This document shows positions 47,135 through 58,753 of a DNA stretch of 64,000 nt, piece by piece. The notes below the pieces were generated by a model, which saw nothing but the letters and a program-made list of their open reading frames with translations, made no database searches and was not told the DNA's origin. A program made the translations under genes and the position numbers. Within the stretch, counting starts at the first letter, position 1; every line of letters starts with the position of its first letter. The stretch comes from Camelus bactrianus. Taxonomy: Eukaryota > Chordata > Mammalia > Artiodactyla > Camelidae. Location of the stretch: contig NC_133571.1 in the NCBI RefSeq assembly GCF_048773025.1, positions 13,432,620 to 13,496,619 of the forward strand. The letters are read 5' to 3'.

Positions 47135-47345
47135 ATTAATTTAACAAATCAATAGTGAATGTCTGTGCCTGAGGCACTGGGATGCGGCATAGAACAGGAA
47201 GACAGTGTAGTCTGCATGTGGGGGGAGATGGAGAGGAAACAGCAGCAAATGAATGAATAAGAAAGAGCAGATGCTGGTAACCGCTATGATGAAACAAAAC
47301 AGACTGGTGTTTAGAGAGTCACTTGGGGGCTGCTTCAGACTGGTG
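47135..47345 (-). repeat. L2 LINE fragment (antisense)
   Basis: Antisense L2 end: ttaatttaacaaatcaatag, gtctgtgcctgaggcactgg, gacagtgtagtctgcatgtg. Confidence 0.5.
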
Positions 47346-48184
47346 GTGAGGGAAGATTAGATGAAAGTTAATTTTCAAGATAAAAAAAAAACAAACAAAA
47401 ACAAATAAAAAAGCAAATAATTCCGATACCCTTGAGATGACAACCCTAGACGTTCTACAGCCTGAGGGCTTTACATAAACACAACGTTACAGGATACTCA
47501 GCCTGATACTCCTACCTATCTCTCCAACTCAGATAAAATTATTACTTTTAAGTGTACGAAGAATGTTCCAGACGTGTTGGAAAGGAGATGCGCAAGTAAG
47601 GGGATAATTTTCAACTCAGTTAAGGTATTCACCAAGTTCTATGACTCAAAGAAAACATGAAAAGTCTATGGAGAGCTTTGTTCTTTTCCCCTTTTTTCAA
47701 TTTTTTAGGCAGGATAGAAAGGGCACAATGAGAACTGGGCTGTCCATGGGCTTAAGTATTTTTTAAATATCTGTATTATCTCTGAGGTATTAATTTCACT
47801 GCATCCACCAGCCCCTGGGAAAAGATTTGCCGTTCTCCAGAATGCCCCACGGTTTTCTTAACAAAACAGAACCCAAGCTCCAAGGAGCTACAATTCAACC
47901 AGCCTTGGGTTCCTAGCTACTACTGTGGCTGGTTTCAGTCATGATCCCTGCAGCCCTAACATCCTGCCACTGGAGTAAATTCCACCTCAGAACCTGCTAG
48001 GAGGAAAGGTCTTCTTTGTGCATTAACATCATAGTACTCTACCTGGCTCTGCTGGGAAGTCTGGCACATATGGTGGCCATTTTAATTTATAAAAAATGAT
48101 GACCTATGAGATTCCTTACATGTGTTCTCATCAACAAAATCTTCCACCTGGAAAATCAGGGTCAAAATTTTCAAGGCAGTCCTA

Positions 48185-48335
48185 CCTAGGTCTCACTTAT
48201 GCAGAAAGTCAGTTGACCTTGCTGAACCTCACTTTCCTTACCTAAAACATAGGGATAACACAAGGATCAAGTATGGTAATGTAGATAATGGTGCTTTGAC
48301 AAATAGAAAGCATTACCACATGAGATCCTATTTGT
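48185..48335 (+). repeat. MIR SINE fragment
   Basis: MIR order: gttgaccttgctgaacctca, ctttccttacctaaaacata, gataatggtgctttgac. Confidence 0.6.
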
Positions 48336-49374
48336 TATAGCTTAAAAGTCAGATAGGAAGGAGTTTGTACCTTTAGGGCAGGGTTGGGGTTCTGAGCACC
48401 TACCTTTACAAGAATGGCAAACAATGAATCAGAATGAACTGGAAACTTCTTAGGTTTCAGTTCTTGAACCCCAAGACAACAATGTATAATAACTACACTG
48501 ACTCAGATATACCAAAAGTCATATTAAGTTTCTTCAAACGTGAGGACATCTGATGAAAATACATGTCTCTCTCAAGACAGCCACAGCCTTATTCCTGCTC
48601 CATGACATCAACCCCGCCCCACACATACACGGGTGAGATGATAAAGGGCTTCCTTTATCTCGTAATTTTGATTCATTATATCTGGGCACCTGAGATCCCT
48701 GTCGTGTTCTGGATGAATTCTTCTCCAGGGTGTTGGTTATGCTTCCTCCACTGCCCAGCAAACAGCACTCATGCATTCCCCAAAGCAGTCTGCTGTTTGC
48801 ATGGAGGAGTAATAATTGATTTACATGTCTAATCAAACTCCATTAAGTCTACACTCTCAAAGGCAAGACCATAGGCATCTTGTTTATGACCATCCCATGC
48901 CTGTGCTACAGCATCGTAAAGCGCCAGGCATATACTGGGTAAGTGTGGATATCTGTCAATACAACCATCACACTGACATCAACTTAGATATCCTGTCTCT
49001 GCACCACTCTATTCTAAGAGGAAACCAGCAACCCCAGAAAGACTCTGAATCTTGTCGTCAAACTCAAGACACTCAGAACCACACCGAAACCATTTTCAAA
49101 CAAATTCTAAGAAATGCACCAAAAATCTGATAAATAGAAGATACCCATTTGCAGTTGTAAGTACTCAGATACACCACTAGAACTTCGTGTGAATGAATGG
49201 AGAAGCAATGATTCAACAGAAAATTCATCAATTTTTTTTTAATTCTCTTCCTGGATCAGACCTTCCATTAACTAATTCTTTGATCTTTGGGAAACCACTT
49301 AATCTCTCTGGGCCTCATTCTTAACATTAAAGGATTGGACTTCCCCTCCTCCTAGTTAATATGGGACCACATTA

Positions 49375-49618
49375 GAAATCAGTAGCTGATACTCAATAAA
49401 TCAGAGGAGGCCGCACACCAGGCACTATCTGAGAGCTCCATACATTAACCAGTTTAATTCTCACAACCCCTTATGAGGTTTTATAGATGAAGAAACTAAG
49501 GCACAGACTGGTGAAGTGACTTGCCTAAAAACACAGAGCAAGTGGCAGGGCCATGATTCAAACCCGAGCATTCTGGATCAAAGCCTGTCTCCTTACTACA
49601 CTGTACTGCTCCTCCATG
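49375..49618 (-). repeat. MIR SINE, near full length
   Basis: Reverse-complement MIR: cagactggtgaagtgacttg, cctaaaaacacagagcaagt, atgattcaaacccgagcatt. Confidence 0.8.
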
Positions 49619-49684
49619 TGTGTAAAAGTAATCCAAGAGCAAAGCTTCCCTGAACTTCATTTACCAAATCAAGATTAATCTGCT

Positions 49685-50000
49685 CCCCTGGACTGAATGG
49701 TCTCCCCAACCCATTCCCCCAGGTAACTCCTGTTCATCTTTCAGATCGCAAGTTAAATGTAATTTCCTCACGGAAGCCTTTCCTGAACCACCCTTCCCAG
49801 GTCAGATCCCTAGCCATGTGTTTTCATAGGACTATTTCTCTTTCCTTCAGGGCATCTGTCACAACTTCTAATTATCTATTTACTGATGTGCTTGTTTGAT
49901 TAAAGTTTTGCTTTCTACCCTCACTCTCCAAGGCCATAAGTTCCATGGGGCCAAGAGCTGTGCCTATGGCATCTCCAGGGCCGGCAGAGGAAGATCTGGG
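49685..50000 (+). repeat. L2 LINE 3' region
   Basis: L2 order: ggaagcctttcctgaaccac, ggcatctgtcacaacttcta, ggccataagttccatggggc. Confidence 0.7.
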
Positions 50001-51482
50001 TGGGAGCCCAGAGACCACTCATCAGATGAAATAATAACACCTAACAGGGTCAAGAACACTCTAGTCCAGTTTCATGTTTCCTAGTTATTTGGCAAATATT
50101 CAGAAATTCTTACCATATAATATAGATAGATATTTTATATAGAGAGTTCAGAATTTTATTACTCAAATATATAATTCAGCATATATATACGAATCTCAGT
50201 CTCTAAAAGTCTAATCAAAGCATTCAGATGCACATTAAGCACCTTGATACACTCCATATGAATTCTCAATGTAACCTGCTTCCTTTTCCAGATACTGATT
50301 TATCTCCTCACCAGAATGTTCTTGAGATAATTCTGCATATAGGCAGTTATCTCATATGTTGGCCAAATGTTTGGAACTGAGTTCATGGTTCTTTCACCAT
50401 ATACCTCTTGGCAAATATCTTCTGTCACTCCTGGAGAGTTGTAACTCTCAGGACTCCCTATTCTATTATTAATAGTGTAGGGGAATTATTATCCTTGGCA
50501 CAATTACAACAGGAAAAAAAAAATCTTCCAAAAAGAGACTCATGGCAATGAGACTACCACACAGGATGTAGAAATGACCCCCAAATATTACAAGACGAAG
50601 TAAGGGTGAGGCGCTCTGTCTCAGTCAAAGTGTCTGCCCCCAGTAAGGACAAGCAACCACTAAGCCCAGCGACAACTACACCGCTTTCCCTTCCTCAGGC
50701 AGCCTGCTGCACCTGCAATGCAGAGGCCCCTCAACTTACACACGGCTGTGCATCCAGGCTCTCGGATGTTTTTAGGTATACGAGTCCACACAAGCACTGT
50801 GAGGCATGGACCTCTTAAAATGCATCTGCATTTTTCCTCCCAAGACCATTTAATACAGACTGTAGGTTACATGGCTCCTTTTAATACAGTCTAGGTTGCA
50901 TTAGTCAACCCTCGGCTTGAAGCAAACCTCGGAAGTCATCACTCCTGCTCTCTCCACAGGTGATACCTAAACCATCCTGCTCCACCCTTCCTGAGATCAG
51001 GACTATGCAGAGGGTGTGGCAAGTATGGATAACAGCCTAGCTCTCTTGGGAGGTTTAAGTTCTTAACTCCTTAAGGTAAATCTTGACCTGTCTCCGACTG
51101 GGAGAAGAGAAACAGCATAGGAAGAATTCTGCCAAGAGTACAAGGACAGCTAGTCACAGCCCCATCTAAAGCCACAGACAACTTAAGAGCTAAAGCCCTA
51201 TCACCATCTTCTATCACCATCATCATCATTTACTCTTTTATTAAGAGCAAACCTTACTCCTTCTCTCTCTAAGGCTCTTAACATAAGTTACTCTACACTA
51301 CAGAGAGGAAAACTGTACCCCCAGACTACCCTGTGGCAGTCCTCTTGCAGAGGCTGACACATCTGTGACTGTAGCCTCACAATACAAAAGCATCGCCAGT
51401 CACTTAAAACCTTCAGAACCAGCCTTCTCCCAAGTGAGAAAAGTTTAAGTCATTGCTTAAGAAATACAGAGCAAATGCTTAC

Positions 51483-51617
51483 CCAAGATGAGGAACACCA
51501 GGAGAAGCGATGCACTGACCTCTCCCGCAGCTGCAGTCTCCAAGTTCGACTGAGGAGCCTTCTGCCTGCATGGAAGGTCAGGCTCAGAGCAAACCATATG
51601 CGTGCGATCTGAGGTGG
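51483..51617 (-). CDS. JAML: Candidate alternative JAML first coding exon
   Basis: The exon has an acceptor-like TCTCTGCAG (ending 51618) and a strong donor G|GTAAGC. From the ATG at 51597 it is open for 38 codons and ends in phase 1, the phase of the V-domain 1 exon. Skipping 47024-47086 would join it to give ...ASLLLVFLILDYSLGL, with a hydrophobic run in the same place as the ...LILMPVLLDYSLGL form. The long stretch before the hydrophobic run would be unusual for a signal peptide. It may equally be 5' UTR: with 47024-47086 included, a stop comes at once and translation starts at 47066. Confidence 0.45.
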
Positions 51618-51746
51618 CTGCAGAGACACAAACAGGAACCTCTACATCAAGGTTCTCATTTCAGTCATCTGGCCTATTACCCAATTTTTATTTACACTTT
51701 CATCTAAAATGAAGTAATACGTTCACCGTACTGAGGAGAGCCTTAC

Positions 51747-51830
51747 GTTCCAGACCTCCGCAGGTGCCATCTTCCCTTCTAGATGGCAGACTTGGAGGGT
51801 GAGGTCTTGAAGGGCATCAGGCAAACACAC
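51747..51830 (-). other. JAML: Candidate non-coding JAML 5' exon
   Basis: A donor GGAAC|GTAAGG at 51747 could end a first exon further upstream that splices to the acceptor at 51618. This rests on the donor alone. The limit at the 5' end is a guess. Confidence 0.2.
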
Positions 51831-52609
51831 TGAGAAAGAAACCGGCCTCAGGCAAACAAAATACAGTGAACTAAGATGAACACAAAACATTTTGCTCTGT
51901 GTCTAAAACACAGCAACTTCCCTTTTTTTTTTCCCCCTCTCAACACAGACAGGCAATATGGCCAGGCAATCACCCAATCCCTGCTTCCAAAGATATGCCT
52001 GCCCAGGCCTCCAGTTCACCACCTAGACATGTGAATTTCCTCGAGCATGTGACATCAGCATTTCTAGAATACAAGCCACATTTTATTCCCCCAGAGAATC
52101 CCTTGGGTGACTTGGACATCCCAGGTAAGAACTCAAGGCTTCTTCACTTCAAGGTATCTTCTGCTTTTAAGTCATCACTTTAAAATAAGACTTCTCAGTG
52201 TACACATCTTCAGCCTTGCCCGCATTGGCTTGGCTTACACATGGGCATACTTGTTTTATGGAACTTGTTCTGCATCATTTGGAAAGTTCTCAAACGCTTG
52301 CTCTTCTCCAGGTCTACGCTGCATGGCTTTTGAGAACTGGTGTGCTGGTAAGCTAGTAATTTAGTAAATAGGCCCACCATGGCCTATTTCAAACTACCAA
52401 CAGTCTGACAATTGCCTGGCAAACTTCCTGAAACTTTAACAATCAGCTCATACTATGTGGCTCCCCCATACCCCTGAATCTATGTAAGTTCTTGCTGGGG
52501 TACTGCTCAGAGATGAATGGTTACTTGATGCTGAAAATCACAAACCAGCCCCTTCCACTTTCACATGACAGCTTTCATCTCACACCAAAGTAGATATACA
52601 CCAAAAAGT
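51831..52609. other. JAML-MPZL3 intergenic gap
   Basis: This short stretch between the presumed JAML 5' end and the MPZL3 poly(A) site has no exon or clear repeat that I recognise. It may contain the JAML promoter. Confidence 0.5.
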
Positions 52610-52629
52610 AGCCAGAAAGTGCAAAGAAG

Positions 52630-52635
52630 TTTATT
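52630..52635 (-). terminator. MPZL3: MPZL3 poly(A) signal (AATAAA)
   Basis: Minus strand gtaggtaataaacttctttg. It places the MPZL3 3' end near 52610, about 1 kb from the JAML 5' exon, in line with the close spacing of the two genes in human. Confidence 0.55.
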
Positions 52636-52670
52636 ACCTACAATGTGATAATGATATCAAGAGTTGCAGT

Positions 52671-52728
52671 GTCGACACAACATTCTAAAATGACTATAAC
52701 TCAATAAAAAATGTTAAAAAAAAAAAAA
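52671..52728 (+). mobile_element. 58-bp L1 tail insertion
   Basis: A tiny insert: acacaacattctaaaatgac, tataactcaataaaaaatg, then an A tract. A direct repeat aagagttRcagt flanks it at 52659-52670 and 52729-52740 with one mismatch. It is an L1 3' end that was cut off almost completely on insertion. Confidence 0.8.
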
Positions 52729-55069
52729 AAGAGTTACAGTCTCTGTGCACGTGCCCCAGTAGTGCACCCCCTCCTACAAAACAAACAAACAAGGCAGCAA
52801 AATGCATGTTAGTAGTTGGGCACTGGGGTCAAAGCGATGGAGCTGCCTCTTCTAGCAGCAAAGTTTTGAATTGTGCAATTAAATGAAAGTCTTGGTCCAC
52901 TTTCTACCGGTATTCTAACAGCACCCCTTTGGAACCATAACTAAGTGACACAAAAGAACATTCAGAGTCAAGATTTGGCTGCCAGAATTTTTTCTACACA
53001 AATTCCCTCATGAAGCACCAGAGCCCCGTTTGAGAGTGGCAGGAAACTAAAATGTTCCCCCAAGAAGCCTGAGGTAACAGCCACACGGAAACAGAAAGCA
53101 TTTTATAAGTTCACATTTGGTAACAGAATTAAAAGTTCAATGCAAAAAACTCATCAAGTAACGGAACCACAAGCAAAGACTTTGGCAGCCAAAGGAAAAT
53201 TCTGAAAGGCTTTTAACCCCCGCTGAAGCTTTCAGAATTAAATTCCCTTTCTAGACCAGGCTGCTCTCCATACAGTGTGATAAGAACTCATGGAGCAGTG
53301 AAAAGAAAAAAGAGAGGATAGCACCTTAGAAGATATTAAAACAGTAAGTTAAAAAAAAAAAAACAACACTTTATCTTCCTTCCATCTTTAAAGAAGCAAG
53401 GTGTCCAAACACTGCTTTGTGCTCCTTTAAAGAAGAAAAAAGCTGTAACCCAGACCTCAATGTAAGGGATGAAGAAGATAACTGACAGCAGCCTTAAGAC
53501 GGTGCTGTGGCCACAAGCCGATGAAGGAGACTAAATGATCAACCTGCTCTGCTACCCTGAAGGATTCTACTGTTCAGTCATTCAAAAAGGAAGGGACTGG
53601 GTCAAACCACGATCAAGGCTATGAAATAACACGAGTAAGTATTCACATAGCACCATTTACCTAAAGTGACAAACATATCCCACTGGATTAATCCTCATCA
53701 CATGCCTGAAAGGAAATTACAAGAAAACCCAGACAAAACTGGTTCTTCATTTACTGGGATGGGGCTTTACCTGGGTTCTCGTAACATCACCTCTTAGAGA
53801 AATGAGGACCCACAAAAAGTCTAGCTCACAATTAGATCTCTATCTTCCAAGTCCTAGAGCCCAAATTATTTACTCTCATTGCTCCAGTTGTCTTCCTCTC
53901 TGTGCTGAGGTGTCAGATTGTCTCACTAGATTGGCCCCAGACAGCCACATACTTAACAAAAAGCCCAAGACTATGAGATTTAACCACTGTTAATGTAAAC
54001 TGTCAATCGTGCCTTTGCTGCTTCTTCCGTATTTGACCAGAGATAAACCATAACATCTATTAACCAGACTCTTTAACCAGACTCTTCAATCTAAGGATTA
54101 TGTTAACAAAAGAGGCCAGACCAAACCTATGAGACAGAACTAATAACCCAAATTTTTAAAAACAGATCTTGGCAAAAATATAAAAGTGATTTTTTTATAG
54201 CATACAGTATATTATGCTATAATATGGAAATCTCCTGAGCCACCTAGCAAAGAAGGGTGGAAAGGGAACATCCTGTTGAGAAATCAAAGACAGGAGGGGA
54301 GGATAATTTCTGTCTCTCATCATTAAGAAGTAAACTCTGTTACAGAAGACTACACAGTCACCTGTTCCTGACATGGCATACATATTTCCTAATGGCTTAC
54401 AGAAAACCCCAGGCAAATTAAAATTTGAACTAAGTTGCTGTAGCAGAATGGAGGAAGTTGATAGAAGGTATCATGAGAACAGAAGGAGGAAGTATAGGTG
54501 ATGCACACCCTCACTTCCTTATCTCAAATATTATGCAAAGACAGTTTGTAAATACCTTAATTTGGTCATATTTGGCACATTTTAGAAATCAAAAAGCTTT
54601 GAAGAATAACACAGGTTAAAAGATGATTTCATTGCAAATAACTGATAAAACATTCTACACATCCCCACTAAAAATCTTTTGAAGAGTTTTTCTCGCCTCG
54701 CTGATCTGAAAAACCGAGAAGAAAACCATAACTCAGTCAGCCCTAAGAAAGTAAAACTACAGACTGCACCTACCTAGTAAGACAAAAGAAAGGCATCCTT
54801 CTACCTTATCATTTCTTTTCTTAATTGTAAACTGATGGCACTTTAATACTTCAAAACCCCAGTCAGAACAAACCACTGACTCCTGATCCTACCAACTCTA
54901 AAAATATTGGGGTTATACACTCCAAGCCACCCAAACACATTGGATGATAAGAATTAAACCAATGAGTATATGCTGTATGCTAACTCACAGATGAAAATCA
55001 TAGAATTCGTATCCCAAACAAACATTTTATCTGGGAGCACATCAGGAAGCCCCAAGCTTCATTTCATTT

Positions 55070-55070
55070 G

Positions 55071-55123
<53 letters not shown>

Positions 55124-55142
55124 GTGGGGGGAGAGAGAGAGA
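55070..55142. repeat. (TA)n-(GA)n simple repeat
   Basis: About 10 TA units run into about 12 GA units, then a G-rich stretch and more GA units. It is in the MPZL3 3' UTR. Confidence 0.9.
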
Positions 55143-55515
55143 GGCATCAGCAGTGTGGCCAACATCTAGGATTCTCCCTTTAAATAAATGGACGAAAACA
55201 TGTAATACATTCAAGAGCAAAGGCAAAACAAAAGGCATCTTCCTGTATAGGACAAGAAATTCTTCATTCAATTAGAGTATAAGTTATTAAAAGGGGTAGT
55301 TACAAGTCTCTTCTGAGAGTTTTTGAGCAGTTTATAAATACAAAAAGAACATTTCTTCAATAAATTAATGACTCCTAAAGTCTTTACTGGTGACTTCCAG
55401 AATCCTCCATCACTACTGTCCAGTCCAGCTCCACTTCTCTGAGAGGCTTTAGCTGCCAGTGGAACAGGCTGTTTTCTGTTACTAGGTGACTCTTCGTATG
55501 TCATGCAGACTTTCA

Positions 55516-55542
55516 TCAATATGTCTCTTCATAATCTGAATC
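55516..55542 (-). CDS. MPZL3: MPZL3 last coding exon
   Basis: 27 bases with acceptor CACCAG: GATTCAGATTATGAAGAG and then ACATATTGA, encoding DSDYEETY and stop. It is identical to the human end. It is so short that it is easy to miss in ORF searches. Confidence 0.95.
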   Translation of the reverse strand, partial: DSDYEETY

Positions 55543-58500
55543 CTGGTGGGGGAAGAACAGTAGTTGTGGTATATGTAGTAAGTATAATGCCACAGTCAGA
55601 ATTTAGGCAGAGACCACACGTTAGGATCCCCCAAATGGAACTCGGCTAGGGCGACATCAACAGTGAAATGGCACTGACTCCACTCACTTAAATTCCCATG
55701 AAGCATCACAGGACCTCAATAAAATTGGTGTCTGTTGGGCTAATTTCTGCTTCGAAACCCTAAGGGTTCCCTTCTCCTTGGTGAGTATTTTTTCGAATGT
55801 CAACACACATGAAAAGGTGCCCGCAGCAAAGTGTGCAGGATTGTAGCTAGTTTAGGCTAGGAGTCAGTCTACCTCTGGGTCCCAATCCCAGCACCACCCC
55901 TTGTTGGCTTTGTGACCTTGAACATAGTTACTTAACTTCTCTAAAGCTCAGCTTCCATCAGTGTGCCTGGCACTTCGTAAGCCATCATTCAAGATTACCT
56001 ACTATTACTATTATCTGTATCCTTCTTTTCACTATTTGAGCTTGTATTCATTGCTCCTAACCTCAGCTGGACCATTAGTACCACCTGGCGTATGACATTT
56101 CTCTAGCCCATTCATCCTCCTATTCTCCTAGAGGACTATTTTCATATCTTTCTCTCTTTCTCCAAACCTCCAGCACTTCCTTCACGTTATTCTTAGTGAT
56201 GACCTTGCTTTCTCCCATCACTGGGAACAGAGAAAAAGTCAGTAGGGAACTTCCACAAGCTCCCATCACGGTGCTCACCTGCTCACCTGCATCCGAGCCC
56301 ATCTACCTGGCCTTCCTCACTCTTCTTATGGATACACTCTCACTGCCTTTATCTAAGGCCGACATCTCCACTGATGCACTAGATCCTGACATCACTCCAG
56401 CAATCCTCCCCCTCTCCTGTAGCGTCAATTTTTCCTTTTCTACTGGATCATTGCCATCAGCAAACAAATGTACTATAATTTCTCTCGTCTTAAAAAGAAA
56501 AGGAATGCTTGACACACTCCTCCCTCCACCTATTGCCCTATTTCTCTGCATCCCTCCACAGCAAAACTCATGGAAAGTGTTGTTTACACCCACTCTCACC
56601 AATATATCTCTTCGTGTTCTTTCTTGACCCTACTTCAGTCAGGCTTTCAGCCCCACTATTCCACTGAAGCTGCTTTTGTCAAGGCCACCAATGACCTCCC
56701 CATTAGCAGATCATCCAATAATCAATCCTTAGCTATGGGGGAGGGTATAGCTCAAGTGGTAGAGCCCATGCTTAGCATGCACGAGGTCCTGGGTTCAATC
56801 CCCAGTATCTCCTTTAAAAATAAATTAAAATCTAATTACCTCCCCGACTCCGCCAAATAAAGTAATACAATAATAAATCCTTAGCTTTCATCTTACTTGA
56901 CCTGATTCATCAAAAACTGACATATTTAAGCACTTACTTTTCCTTTAAATACTTTCTTCACTTGTCTCCCCAGTTATGGAACTCTCCTGGTTTTCCTCCC
57001 ACCTCACTGAACATCCCTTCTCAGCCTCCTTTGCTAATTCCACTTCATCACCCCATCTACCAACCTTGGGGCGCTCCAGGGCTCAGTCCTTTGAGTCCTT
57101 CTCTACCTACACTCATTCCTCAGGTGGAAATATCTCTACCAGCCTCTATATACTAATGACTCCTAAATTTCTGTCTCCCTTCTAGAACTCTCTTCTGACT
57201 CCACATCCACATAATCAATTGCTGCCTCCACAGGAGGTTTAATAAATATTTCAGATTTAATATATCCAAACTCAGTTCCTGATCTTTCCCCTGAAACTTG
57301 TTCCACCCACAGACTTGTTCATATTAGAAAAAGGTAACTCTATTCTACCAGTTGCTCAAGTCAAGAGCCTTGAAATTATCCTTAACTCCTCTCATTCTTT
57401 CACATATACATGCAACTCATCAGGAAATCCTTCTGACTTTATCTGCAAATTATACACAGAAAACAACCACTTCCCACCACCTCCACCACCACCTCCCTGG
57501 TTCAAACCAATATTATCTTCTCTCATCTGCATTATTGCTAAAGTCTCTTTAACAGGCTCTCTGTTTCTGTCATGGTCCCTTACCACCTATTCTCAACACA
57601 GAAGCTAGAATGATTCTTTTAAAACATACATCAGTTCATAGCATTCTCTTCTCGAAAACCACCAGTGGATTCTATTTCATTAAGAATAAAATCTGGGTCA
57701 TTACAATCACTGTAATGTTCTATAAGATATGACACTGTCTCTCAGAAGAAATACTATTCTTTGCCTTGCTCACTTCATTCCTGCCACACTGGCTTCCATG
57801 CTGTTCCTAGAACATGCCAATCATGGCCCCTCCTCAGTCTTTGCACCTACCTCCTCCGCCCAGTGTGCTCCTCCATGAGAGCCGTATCGCTTGCTTCTAC
57901 GTGTAGGTGTTTCCTCAAATATCATTTCAGTAAGGGTGTCCTCAACCACCCTATTTAGTATCATACCCTCTTATCCAGCCATTCCATCTAATTTTGCTAT
58001 TTTATTGTTTCTTTATAGTATTAAGCACTAACTGATATATTATATATTTTACTAATTGTAAAGAGATTTAGTTAGTTATTGTTTGAACCCTAATTTAAGA
58101 GAAGGTGACATTTCAAATGCGTTGGAAGATGAGAGTCTTCCAGGCATGGAAAGAATGTAATTTCTTTGAGGGCAGGGATTTTTGTCAGTTTTGTCCACTG
58201 CTGTTTCCTAAGTACCTAAAATTGTAGCTGGTAAATGTTAGATGCATGCTCAAAAATAACTGTTGAATAAATCAGTATCTGAAATGTAGACAATAATATT
58301 ATGAACATTAGCTCATTTCAAGTTATCAAAATATTCAAATCCCAAAGGGTTGGTATTAGACCCCATCGACTGGCACTATCAATCTTTCTCTTGTCTTTTC
58401 TATAATACTCAAGTACAGGAAAGAAAAAGAAACAAAGAACGCTGCGATGAGTAACTGGGCTGAGGTCATCTGAGCTGGGCAGTAAGCACAAAGAAGGCTC

Positions 58501-58717
58501 AAGTTTAAACCCTGAAATGACAGGTACGCTTTATATCAGATCATAAGTTGCTTCTGACTCTTTTCCAACTGTACCACATCAGAGAGTCTTCTCCTCCTCC
58601 CAGGATCCTTGGACAACCACACAAGCCTGCCAGTCACAGGAAGTGCTCAGACGGGAGAGATGACAGTCTCTAGAAATCTAAACCAAAACTCAAGCCTATC
58701 AACATGGGTGTTTCTTT

Positions 58718-58753
<36 letters not shown>

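Larger units (their letters stand above)
47087..51482 (-). other. JAML: JAML 5' intron
   Basis: It holds an antisense L2 (47135-47345), MIR copies (48185-48335, 49375-49618) and an L2 (49685-50000). The rest is unique AT-rich DNA with no exon recognised. Confidence 0.75.
52610..55515 (-). other. MPZL3: MPZL3 3' UTR
   Basis: About 2.9 kb between the stop codon and the best-placed minus-strand AATAAA. It includes a small antisense L1 tail (52671-52728), and a (TA)n-(GA)n repeat at 55070-55142. The 3' limit is inferred. Confidence 0.55.
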
